In this document: positions 7,574 through 14,297 of the stretch, piece after piece
Layout of the letters: each line of letters starts with the position of its first letter
Numbering within the stretch: position 1 is the stretch's first letter
Assembly (NCBI GenBank): GCA_016703665.1
Contig: JADJBS010000002.1
Span: forward strand, 124,001-188,000
Reading direction: 5' to 3'
Source of the DNA: Candidatus Defluviibacillus avedoerensis
Lineage (GTDB): Bacteria; Pseudomonadota; Gammaproteobacteria; Burkholderiales; Burkholderiaceae_C
Length of the DNA: 64,000 nt
Notes under the pieces: generated by a model
Databases searched by the model: none
The model's input: the letters and a program-made list of their open reading frames with translations, nothing else
Told to the model about the DNA's origin: nothing
Made by a program: the position numbers and the translations under genes

Positions 7574-8395
7574 TCAATCCATCGCAGCAAGAAAGACGCT
7601 GGAGGCTTTGAACACCGCAGTCGCGGGCAGACCCTCCACCAGTCCCAGGCGCTTTACGCTGTCATCCGTGATCACTGCTGTCATCACGTGGCGACCGTTC
7701 GCCATGCTCAACGTGACCTCGGCATTCACCGGCCCCTGCTGGATGCGGGTAACGGTGCCCGAAAAGCGGTTACGCGCGGAAATACGGCCATCTTCGCCCA
7801 CCATCAGCAGGATGCTCGAAGCCTTGACAAAGGCCAGCACATCGCGGCCCGGGCACAAGGCCATGGTCTCGGCTGATTCCCGCGTGACGATAGCCGTCAG
7901 CGCCAAGGTGGGCCCCAGTTGGACGGTGACCTCGGTATCGACCACCCCCTCCTTGATTCCGGTCACAGGGCCGGCAAACTGGTTGCGCGCACTGGTTTTC
8001 ATAGACATTCTCCTCAAGACTTGCCGAAAATCGTCCACATCGCAAACACCACTTTGCTGAAGATTGCTGGTGAGTTTTTCCAGCGCCAGTTGCGACTCTT
8101 TTTCCAGCGCGCGGTAAAAAGCAATCAGGCGCCGGGCAAAGGCAGTGAGTTCTGTGCCGCCACCATGCTTGCCACCCGCTGAGCGCAGCACCAGCGGCTC
8201 CGGCGCGACATTGTTCATGTCGTCCACCGCATCCCAGGCCGCCTTGTATGACAGCGGCACGGCTTTGGCCGCCTGCGAGATGGAACCCGAGCGGTCTATG
8301 GCTTCGAGAAGGCGTATGCGCTTGTCGCCCAAAAAACTGCCCATGCTGGTATCTATCAGCAGCTTGCCGGTGAGTTGGGCGGACGGCAGCTTCAT
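7574..8395 (-). CDS. modE: Molybdate-responsive regulator ModE
   Basis: 273-aa transcription factor. The N-terminal winged HTH (SGSISQAAKAVPLSYKAAWD, about residues 35-54) is followed by two Mop/TOBE domains starting at SARNQFAGPVTGIKEG and SARNRFSGTVTRIQQG, the ModE architecture. The start at 8395 is chosen because GGAGGACAT stands just upstream on the minus strand; a longer frame begins further out but lacks family similarity. As in E. coli, Mo-bound ModE should repress mod genes. A 24-bp ModE-box-like palindrome is found at 9799 but none is obvious in the modE promoter region. Confidence 0.95.
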   Translation of the reverse strand: MKLPSAQLTGKLLIDTSMGSFLGDKRIRLLEAIDRSGSISQAAKAVPLSYKAAWDAVDDMNNVAPEPLVLRSAGGKHGGGTELTAFARRLIAFYRALEKESQLALEKLTSNLQQSGVCDVDDFRQVLRRMSMKTSARNQFAGPVTGIKEGVVDTEVTVQLGPTLALTAIVTRESAETMALCPGRDVLAFVKASSILLMVGEDGRISARNRFSGTVTRIQQGPVNAEVTLSMANGRHVMTAVITDDSVKRLGLVEGLPATAVFKASSVFLAAMD

Positions 8396-8514
8396 GGATA
8401 TGTCCTCCAGTGTGTGGGGCGGATGACACGTTGTGGTGGTAAGGAGCGAACGGTCTGGCGCACCATGCATAAACCCCTCACCGGGCATTCATATGCAAGA
8501 AAAGGAAATACACC

Positions 8515-8943
8515 ATGAGCATCAGCGCACGCAACCTCTTCAAGGGCAAGGTCACGGCGATCAAAGGAGGCCCCATCAACGCCGAAGTCGAAATCACGAC
8601 CCCAGGTGGCGACACCATTGTGGCCATGCTGACAGAGGCCAGTGTGCTGGCCCTGGGCTTGACTCCGGGAATTGAGGCCGGGGCGCAGGTGAAAACACCG
8701 TGGGTGATGTTGCTGTCGGGGACGCCTGAATACCGGTTCAGTGCACGCAACCAGCTTAAAGGCGTTGTCAGCGACATTGCCCGAGGTGCAGTCAATTGCC
8801 AAGTGAAAGTTACTTTGGCAGGCGGCGCCGTCGTCAGCGCCCTGATCACGAATGAGGCAGTGACTGAACTCGCACTGACCGAAGGCGTACCGGTGATTGC
8901 GCTTTTCAAGGCAAGCCATGTGCTTGTCGGCGTGCCAGCCTGA
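8515..8943 (+). CDS. Di-Mop molybdate-binding protein (ModG/molbindin-like)
   Basis: 142-aa cytoplasmic protein made of two tandem Mop/TOBE domains. Each begins with a SARN motif (SARNLFKGKVTAIKGGP near residue 3 and SARNQLKGVVSDIARG near residue 76). This matches ModG-type proteins, which oligomerise and store or buffer molybdate. It is divergent from modE across 119 bases. The same SARN motif occurs in ModE, so the two share domain ancestry. An AAGGAAA Shine-Dalgarno precedes the ATG. Confidence 0.9.
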   Translation: MSISARNLFKGKVTAIKGGPINAEVEITTPGGDTIVAMLTEASVLALGLTPGIEAGAQVKTPWVMLLSGTPEYRFSARNQLKGVVSDIARGAVNCQVKVTLAGGAVVSALITNEAVTELALTEGVPVIALFKASHVLVGVPA

Positions 8944-8960
8944 GGGACGAACGGGTGCTG

Positions 8961-9287
8961 TCATCTTCTGCACATACCCATGGCGGGGTGGCGCGCACGG
9001 CTGAGCATCCATTGGTAGGAATAGCGGGGTGGTTGACGCAAGTTGCCGTCGGTCTTCAGCATGGGAACCGACAGTGTCTCCAGGCTGCTCCAGATTTCCT
9101 CGCACGTTGCCAATGGAAGTTGCACTTCATCCAGCGCTTTTAACAGACAGTCCAGCCACACTTTCCGAGCTGGCTCGTCAAGATCCATGACAAAAATGAC
9201 ATCACCCGCTGCCGCTGGTTGAGGCAGCAGGGTGCGGATGGGGCTGCCCTGCAACAAGGCATTGTGGCTGCGGATCAGTTTTTGCAT
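8961..9287 (-). CDS. Globin-like C-terminal region protein, possibly heme-less
   Basis: 108-aa protein. The segment LDEPARKVWLDCLLKALDEV...EEIWSSLE (about residues 36-70) and the PPRYSY tail resemble the last helices of bacterial truncated-type globins. The N-terminal KLIRSHNALLQGSP could be an early helix. The part that would carry the distal and proximal heme residues seems missing between them: only one histidine lies before residue 90. It could be a remnant or a repurposed fold. It lies downstream of an unknown gene on the same strand, 31 bases apart, inside the Mo/nif island. Family call is tentative. Confidence 0.4.
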   Translation of the reverse strand: MQKLIRSHNALLQGSPIRTLLPQPAAAGDVIFVMDLDEPARKVWLDCLLKALDEVQLPLATCEEIWSSLETLSVPMLKTDGNLRQPPRYSYQWMLSRARHPAMGMCRR

Positions 9288-9318
9288 AGACGTCTCATCG
9301 TTGATTTAGATGACAGGC

Positions 9319-9726
9319 TCATCGGGGTATGCATTCGCTCACCGAGAAACTGGTATGTGTGCCGCTGCGATCCAAGCGGTCCAGCGTGGTGCGGCACACC
9401 AGCCAGCGTTCATCGATCAGACGCCAGGAGGTCAAGATCTCGGCATAGACAGGGGTCTCGTAAAACTCCTCGTCATCGTCGGAGCGCAGTTGGGTGATCA
9501 CGTAGCGAAACTCAGAAAAGCAGGGCGCGTTAGCCGAATCCCTGCCCTGCGCGCGTTCGGCCTGTATTTCGTATTCGTGAAATACATCGACAGACACCGG
9601 AGGAACTACCACGGCCTGCAAGGCCTTTGGGAGGTCGGTCAACCAGCGCCGTGCCTGAGCCTGTCGCACCGGGCATGCGAACACATCTTCGTTAGGTAGC
9701 TTGGTACATAGCGCAGTGGACATCAA
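9319..9726 (-). CDS. Unknown protein downstream of a ModE-box-like site
   Basis: 135-aa protein, unrecognised. It is soluble, rich in charged residues (a DDDEE stretch near the middle), with four cysteines not arranged as a cluster motif. No signal peptide or membrane segment. A 24-bp palindrome of ModE-box type lies about 73 bases upstream of its ATG, so Mo-dependent control is plausible. The first codons read MMST; either Met may be used. Confidence 0.6.
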   Translation of the reverse strand: MMSTALCTKLPNEDVFACPVRQAQARRWLTDLPKALQAVVVPPVSVDVFHEYEIQAERAQGRDSANAPCFSEFRYVITQLRSDDDEEFYETPVYAEILTSWRLIDERWLVCRTTLDRLDRSGTHTSFSVSECIPR

Positions 9727-9798
9727 ACCGCTCCAAGAATGTTGAAAACCTGACAGACGCTACACACAAGGATCAACAAAAAGTACAAAAGGTGTGAG

Positions 9799-9822
9799 CG
9801 CTATATACCAGCGCAAATAGCG
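9799..9822. promoter_or_regulatory. ModE-box-like palindrome
   Basis: The 24-bp site has left arm CGCTATATA and right arm CAAATAGCG, with a six-base centre. Length and layout match the E. coli modA ModE operator (CGTTATATT, centre, ACATAACG). Outer CGCTAT/ATAGCG arms are a perfect inverted repeat. It sits between the fmdB stop and the leftward gene at 9726. Sequence resemblance only. Confidence 0.5.
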
Positions 9823-9836
9823 TGCCTGACCGCAGG

Positions 9837-10088
9837 CTAAATACCCTTCTTACCCTGTAGCAGCTTGGCCTTGTCTGATGGGCTGTAGTGGTCAAAGTGG
9901 CCCTGGGCGGCAGCCACGCGGCGGTGGGCCATGCGGATGCCTTCTATCTTGCCAGCAGGCGAGATGCGCGACAGGCACTTCTCCAGGGCCCCGCTTTGGC
10001 AGGCAGGGCACACCGGCGCGTCGCCTGAGCGCACCAGGGTTTCAAAGTCGTGGCCGCAGGCGCTGCAGTGAAAATCAAACATGGGCAT
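9837..10088 (-). CDS. FmdB-type zinc-ribbon protein
   Basis: About 83-aa protein with the N-terminal FmdB/CxxC ribbon: FDFHCSACGHDFETLV followed by CPACQSG (two CxxC pairs, residues about 8-11 and 27-30). The start is set at the MPMFDF methionine because GGAGAGCATC stands immediately upstream and because family members begin this way. FmdB-type proteins are often found with metal- or amide-linked operons; their role is poorly defined. It overlaps the preceding ArsC/NifO-like gene by 14 bases and closes the draTG operon. Confidence 0.8.
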   Translation of the reverse strand: MPMFDFHCSACGHDFETLVRSGDAPVCPACQSGALEKCLSRISPAGKIEGIRMAHRRVAAAQGHFDHYSPSDKAKLLQGKKGI

Positions 10089-10524
10089 GATGCTCTCCAT
10101 TGGGGGGTGTGGCGAAATGTCCGGAAGATGACATGCAGCCTTCCAGCGACGATGTGGCCGCTTCTGTGCCAAGGCCAACCCAGGCATGGACAGCGGCAGT
10201 CTCAAACCCGACATGATGGCTCTGGTTGTCCGTGCGTTGCATCAGGGGCCGTCGTATCAGCAAGGGATCGACCAGCAGGCATTCGATTGCACTGTCCGCG
10301 GTCTGTACTTCGGGTTGGACCGCGCCGCTTTTGACAGGCGGTGCGGCGCGGTTAAACCAGCTGGCAACCGGCAGTGGCCCCAGAAAGACCAGCAGCGATT
10401 GACGCGTCCAGTGAGCCGTGAGGAGATTGCGCCGTTCTAGTGTGTGGCCTGCCGCTTCCAACGCGCGCCGCTGGCGCGCGTTTCCACTGCAACCAGGTTT
10501 TTCAAAGAAAATGATGTGGGTCAT
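10075..10524 (-). CDS. Nitrogenase-associated ArsC/Spx-fold protein (NifO-like)
   Basis: 149-aa thioredoxin-fold protein of the ArsC/Spx type. It starts MTHIIFFEKPGCSGNARQRR, where a single Cys in KPGC-N-RQ replaces the CxxC; the LLVDPLLIRRPLM segment is the conserved cis-Pro RRPL motif. Nif-linked members have been called NifO. The last 40 or so residues after the ArsC domain look unstructured. It overlaps the end of draG by 23 bases, so it is translationally coupled to the ADP-ribosylation switch. Confidence 0.8.
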   Translation of the reverse strand: MTHIIFFEKPGCSGNARQRRALEAAGHTLERRNLLTAHWTRQSLLVFLGPLPVASWFNRAAPPVKSGAVQPEVQTADSAIECLLVDPLLIRRPLMQRTDNQSHHVGFETAAVHAWVGLGTEAATSSLEGCMSSSGHFATPPNGEHHAHV

Positions 10525-11449
10525 GGATGCTCAGCAGGCCTTGGGTCTGCTCGGTAATGGCTTTCACAGTGGCCGGTTGCAGCCGGTCCAGCCAGCGCAT
10601 TGGCAGGCGGGACGCGCCACAGCGAGCACCGGCCAGCATGCCCAGCAGGGCGCCTGTGGTGTCTGCATCATCTCCTTGGTTGACTGTGGCCACCATGGCA
10701 GCCTCAAAGCCTTCATGCAGCAGGAAGAAATGCAGCACCGTTTGCACCGTGTCCACCACATAGGCGGTAGCGCGCTCGCGGTAAGGCACGAATCGGAAGC
10801 TTGGGTTGTCCTCCACCCACTGCGACACCCATTGCCGACAATGTGTTGGCTCAGTGCCGCGCAGGAGCAGCCGCAGCAGCTGGCCCAGGCCCAAGGTGGC
10901 CGCGTCGGAGAAGGGATGGTTATGGGTCAGGCGCGCTTGCGCCATGGCGAGTTTTTCAAAGGCCGCGTCGTTACCCAGGGTGGCCAAGGCAGCAGGCAAA
11001 TTGCGCATCAGCGCACCATTTCCACCGTCGCCAGGATTGAAAGGCCCTTCTAATGTGCCTTCGCGCATATAGCGCTGTATGCCCCGGCGGCAGGTGTTGC
11101 CGCAGTCCACTGGCTTGCCTTTGAGCCAGCGCACATAAGCGTCTCCAATGGTCCGAATCAGGCCCACGTCGTCATGCGCTACAAAGTCTTGCAGTGCGGT
11201 GCGGCCACCCCGCAGCAGCGCCTCGCCCAGCGCCAGGCTCATGGTGGTGTCGTCGGTCACCTGGCCGACGGGCAGCTTGAGCCAGCCGCCACCCATGATG
11301 TGGCGATGCACGCCGTATTGCTGTGCGATCTCGCGCGGACGCATGAATTCCACGGTGGCGCCCAACGCATCGCCAATGGCAAAGCCAAGATAAGCACCGA
11401 GCGCGCGGTCCCACAATTCGTGATCAGCGTCAGGATGGGTTTCAGGCAT
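10502..11449 (-). CDS. draG: ADP-ribosyl-[dinitrogen reductase] hydrolase DraG
   Basis: 315-aa binuclear-Mn ADP-ribosylglycohydrolase that removes ADP-ribose from NifH and so reactivates nitrogenase. Metal-binding motifs are visible: GDALGATVEF near the N-terminus, VTDDTTMSLALGEAL (about residues 63-77) and NQGDDADTTGALLGML in the C-terminal half. Length is as expected. It overlaps draT by 8 bases. The gene is preceded in the operon by draT and an unknown 202-aa gene and followed by the NifO-like gene. Confidence 0.95.
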   Translation of the reverse strand: MPETHPDADHELWDRALGAYLGFAIGDALGATVEFMRPREIAQQYGVHRHIMGGGWLKLPVGQVTDDTTMSLALGEALLRGGRTALQDFVAHDDVGLIRTIGDAYVRWLKGKPVDCGNTCRRGIQRYMREGTLEGPFNPGDGGNGALMRNLPAALATLGNDAAFEKLAMAQARLTHNHPFSDAATLGLGQLLRLLLRGTEPTHCRQWVSQWVEDNPSFRFVPYRERATAYVVDTVQTVLHFFLLHEGFEAAMVATVNQGDDADTTGALLGMLAGARCGASRLPMRWLDRLQPATVKAITEQTQGLLSIHDPHHFL

Positions 11450-12287
11450 AGCGGGCCGTCACTTCGTAGTCACCGCCCAAGGCAAGCACTTCCTGCTCGC
11501 CCTGCAGCACCTGGCCCGGCAGGAGGTCTGGATACACCAGCACTTTGCAGGTGGGCACCTGCACTTCCATGACCCAGTCGCCAAAGCAGGATGCGTCTTC
11601 TTCGGACAGGCTGAAAGACACCAGGTTATTCAGACGTACGGTGCAATGTCGGTCCTGTAGCCTCCCGAAGATCACCTGTTCTTCAATCTGATTGCTGCCG
11701 CGCCAAAGCCGCAGGTGTTGCGCGGCCTTGCCTTTGTCGTCGCCACCTCGGCGCAATGCCCATTGGCAGAAAGCGTACAGAAGATCCAACTGCTGGTAGA
11801 TGTTGTTGTTGTGATAGCGGCTGGAGACTTTTTCCTGCATATAGACCACCCAGGCAGGCGACGGAAAGCGCGCCAGCGGCGCCTTGTGAAACGCCGGTGC
11901 CAAGCCAAAGCGGCTTTCCACCCAGCCTTTGAGCACGGCGCCAGCAGGCCCATTGGAGTCCATGCCCCAACCTTGCAGCAACTTGCGCCAGCTGCTGCGC
12001 CAGCGCCGCTGATCGGCAGCGCTCAGGGCAGCCAGCTCATGCGGCTCGGGCTTGCGCAGGCCAAAAACGACGTTCAGGTAATGCGAGAACATGTCATGTG
12101 CCTCGTTGAGGTCGGAGCACGCTTCCAGCACCTCAAACAGGGTGCGGTGAGCAGCACAGGTACCCGCAATGGCGAGTGGCCTTGGATGTTGGTTGAACGC
12201 CGTGCTGGCCAGCACCCGCGCTGGCACACCGACCAGGTTGGTCCCGTACCAACGCGGGGAAGGATCAGCGTCATCGTCTTGCGCCAC
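11442..12287 (-). CDS. draT: Dinitrogenase reductase ADP-ribosyltransferase DraT
   Basis: 281-aa enzyme that transfers ADP-ribose from NAD to the NifH arginine under ammonium or darkness/energy stress. Family features visible are the N-terminal YGTNLVGVPARVLASTAFN, the central SSRYHNNNIYQQLDLLYAF, LRLWRGSNQIEEQ and the late VSFSLSEEDASCFGD segment. The start is GTG at 12287, 18 bases after the upstream gene ends. The target arginine is present in this window's NifH (Arg102), so the switch is complete. Confidence 0.95.
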   Translation of the reverse strand: MAQDDDADPSPRWYGTNLVGVPARVLASTAFNQHPRPLAIAGTCAAHRTLFEVLEACSDLNEAHDMFSHYLNVVFGLRKPEPHELAALSAADQRRWRSSWRKLLQGWGMDSNGPAGAVLKGWVESRFGLAPAFHKAPLARFPSPAWVVYMQEKVSSRYHNNNIYQQLDLLYAFCQWALRRGGDDKGKAAQHLRLWRGSNQIEEQVIFGRLQDRHCTVRLNNLVSFSLSEEDASCFGDWVMEVQVPTCKVLVYPDLLPGQVLQGEQEVLALGGDYEVTARYA

Positions 12288-12304
12288 AGCCGTCAGAGCG
12301 AGCT

Positions 12305-12913
12305 TTAGACGGGACGGTTTTCGTTGGGGTTGCGCACCGGCCCCATCAGCACCAGACCTTCTGCATAAGTGATGGTGTCAAACGTGACATCGAACTTGAG
12401 TGCAGCGTCGGCCACTGCGTCGAGTTTGCCAGCGGTGTCCTTCTTTTTCAGGTCATTTTTCTCCAGGTAAAGCAGGTCCAGCATCTCGTTGTAGACGGTG
12501 GACTCATCGATGGGGAGCACGTAGAACATGGCCCCCTTGTAGGGCACCTGGTATTTCTTGGACAGGTCGATATTGTTGCAAAACAAGAAGTATTTTCCGC
12601 CTGCACTCAAAGTGTCACCGAGCACCTCAGCCACATCCTTCAGGTATTCAAAACTCAGCAAGTAGCCCGCAAAAAATGGGATGTGCTTTTCGCCCAGGTT
12701 GGCAACAGCCATCACCTGCTGGCTCAGCAGTTCAGGGGGACGCGCCTCGTCTGCCAGCTTGGGCGCAAAGCGCAGCGCCAGTTCGCCGCGAAAGCCGAAG
12801 CGGCCTGCCTTCGCGGTCTTGTCCTTGAGAAGAGGGTTAAGCAAACGCCCTTCGCTCTCCAGGCGCGCAAACGCGGTGTCGGCAATGGGTGTAGTGGCCA
12901 GGGTGGCGGTCAT
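12305..12913 (-). CDS. Unknown first gene of the sigma-54 draTG operon
   Basis: 202-aa soluble protein that I do not recognise. No signal peptide or membrane helix. It is mixed alpha/beta, with a lysine-rich patch (LEKNDLKKKDTAGK, about residues 150-163) and two isolated cysteine/aromatic-rich strands (KYFLFCNN). It begins about 38 bases after the -12 element of a strong sigma-54 promoter and is 18 bases before draT, so it should be made with the nitrogenase switch proteins. A regulator or partner of DraT/DraG is a reasonable guess, not shown by sequence. Confidence 0.75.
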   Translation of the reverse strand: MTATLATTPIADTAFARLESEGRLLNPLLKDKTAKAGRFGFRGELALRFAPKLADEARPPELLSQQVMAVANLGEKHIPFFAGYLLSFEYLKDVAEVLGDTLSAGGKYFLFCNNIDLSKKYQVPYKGAMFYVLPIDESTVYNEMLDLLYLEKNDLKKKDTAGKLDAVADAALKFDVTFDTITYAEGLVLMGPVRNPNENRPV

Positions 12914-12950
12914 GGAGAGTCCTTAAGGGTTGGTTGCGATGACTGGCATG

Positions 12951-12966
12951 AGCAATGACCGTACCA
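12951..12966 (-). promoter_or_regulatory. Sigma-54 promoter of the orf202-draTG operon
   Basis: On the minus strand TGGTACGGTCATTGCT matches TGGYACG-N4-TTGCW at every conserved position, with 10 bases between GG and GC. The start codon at 12913 is about 38 bases downstream. It is divergent from the nifH promoter. Confidence 0.8.
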
Positions 12967-13069
12967 ACCCCCCAAGTGGCCGCAGGTCGCCATGGGCCGC
13001 TGCAAACCCGACACAAATTAATCATGTGCAGAGGCAAGCGGGGAATTTTTGCGACACAGATTTGTGTTT

Positions 13070-13085
13070 TGTAGGGAAGACAACA
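13070..13085. promoter_or_regulatory. NifA upstream activator site (TGT-N10-ACA)
   Basis: TGT-AGGGAAGACA-ACA fits the palindromic NifA UAS. It lies about 95 bases before the nifH -24 element and about 104 bases from the divergent draTG -24 element, so one site could serve both. The 411-base gap 12914-13324 contains no gene. Confidence 0.7.
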
Positions 13086-13179
13086 AAGCGTGGTGCATTT
13101 GTCAAAACGGCCTTGAAAAGCATGCTTTTCCCTCTGAGAACGGGTCTTGGAAGCGCCGTCAAATGCAGGTCTGAAAGCA

Positions 13180-13195
13180 TGGCACGGAAGGTGCA
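13180..13195 (+). promoter_or_regulatory. Sigma-54 promoter of nifHDK
   Basis: TGGCACGGAAGGTGCA has a perfect TGGCACG -24 box and GTGCA at -12 with canonical spacing. It lies about 130 bases before the nifH start and is paired with a UAS upstream. Confidence 0.9.
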
Positions 13196-13324
13196 ATAGA
13201 CAAGCTGCGCAGACAAGAGTCCAGCCAAACCGTGACACCCATAACAAGACCAAATGACACGTCAGGCTGACTCCGTTGCGGCTACGCAAGCTTGTTTTTC
13301 AACCTCACTGAACGGAGCATCCAA

Positions 13325-14224
13325 ATGGCTAAACTTCGGCAAATCGCTTTCTACGGCAAAGGTGGTATCGGTAAATCGACCACATCCCAAAACACCCTGG
13401 CCGCCCTCAGCGACCTGGGCCAGAAGATTCTCATCGTCGGCTGCGACCCCAAGGCTGACTCGACCCGGTTGATCCTGCACGCCAAGGCGCAGGACACGAT
13501 CCTGTCGCTGGCCGCAGAAGCAGGCTCGGTGGAGGACCTGGAGCTCGAAGACGTGATGAAGATCGGTTACAAGAACATCCGCTGTGTCGAATCCGGCGGC
13601 CCAGAGCCAGGAGTCGGTTGTGCTGGTCGCGGTGTGATCACCTCGATCAACTTCCTGGAAGAAAACGGTGCCTATGACGGCGTGGACTATGTATCGTACG
13701 ACGTGCTCGGCGACGTGGTGTGCGGTGGCTTTGCCATGCCTATCCGCGAAAACAAGGCGCAGGAAATCTACATTGTCATGTCCGGCGAAATGATGGCCAT
13801 GTACGCTGCCAACAACATCTCCAAGGGCATTCTGAAATACGCCAACTCCGGTGGCGTGCGTCTGGGTGGCCTGGTCTGCAACGAGCGCCAGACCGACAAG
13901 GAACTGGAGTTGGCCGACGCACTGGCCGGCATGCTGGGAACCAAGCTGATCCACTTCGTGCCACGCGACAACATCGTGCAACACGCCGAGCTGCGCCGCA
14001 TGACCGTGATTGAATACGCGCCCGATTCCAAGCAAGCGGGCGAGTACCGTACGCTGGCCAGCAAGGTTCACAACAACGCCGGCAATGGCACCATCCCCAC
14101 GCCCATCACCATGGACCAGCTCGAAGACATGCTGATGGAGTTCGGGATCATGGAAACCATCGACGAAACGCAAGTCGGCAAAGCTGCTGCCGAACTCGCC
14201 GCGTCCCAGTTGGCTGCTGCATAA
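13325..14224 (+). CDS. nifH: Nitrogenase iron protein NifH
   Basis: 299-aa dinitrogenase reductase, the homodimeric [4Fe-4S] ATPase that reduces NifDK. P-loop GKGGIGKST (residues 11-19), switch DPKADST (41-47), cluster ligands Cys99 and Cys133, and the ADP-ribosylation site Arg102 in GCAGRG are all present. The start is the MAKLRQ methionine; an in-frame ATG 33 bases earlier lacks similarity. The gene is the first of nifHDK under a sigma-54 promoter. Its modification by the adjacent DraT/DraG pair is expected. Confidence 0.99.
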   Translation: MAKLRQIAFYGKGGIGKSTTSQNTLAALSDLGQKILIVGCDPKADSTRLILHAKAQDTILSLAAEAGSVEDLELEDVMKIGYKNIRCVESGGPEPGVGCAGRGVITSINFLEENGAYDGVDYVSYDVLGDVVCGGFAMPIRENKAQEIYIVMSGEMMAMYAANNISKGILKYANSGGVRLGGLVCNERQTDKELELADALAGMLGTKLIHFVPRDNIVQHAELRRMTVIEYAPDSKQAGEYRTLASKVHNNAGNGTIPTPITMDQLEDMLMEFGIMETIDETQVGKAAAELAASQLAAA

Positions 14225-14234
14225 AAAAGCCCCT

Positions 14235-14268
14235 GTTGCCTGGCTTGCTGTGCGGTAAGCCGGGCAAC
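14235..14268 (+). ncRNA. nifH-nifD intercistronic hairpin
   Basis: GTTGCCTGGCTT pairs with AAGCCGGGCAAC over 12 positions (one G-U) around a 10-base loop, 10 bases after the nifH stop. No T tract follows. Such hairpins commonly protect the nifH transcript 3' end and raise NifH over NifDK; that role is inferred here. Confidence 0.65.
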
Positions 14269-14297
14269 TCCAAATATTTAACTACCGGAGTTATCCC

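Noticed and set aside
8446..8460. TGG...GC pattern upstream of the di-Mop gene as sigma-54 promoter
   Set aside because: Spacing between GG and GC is one or two bases too short in each possible alignment.
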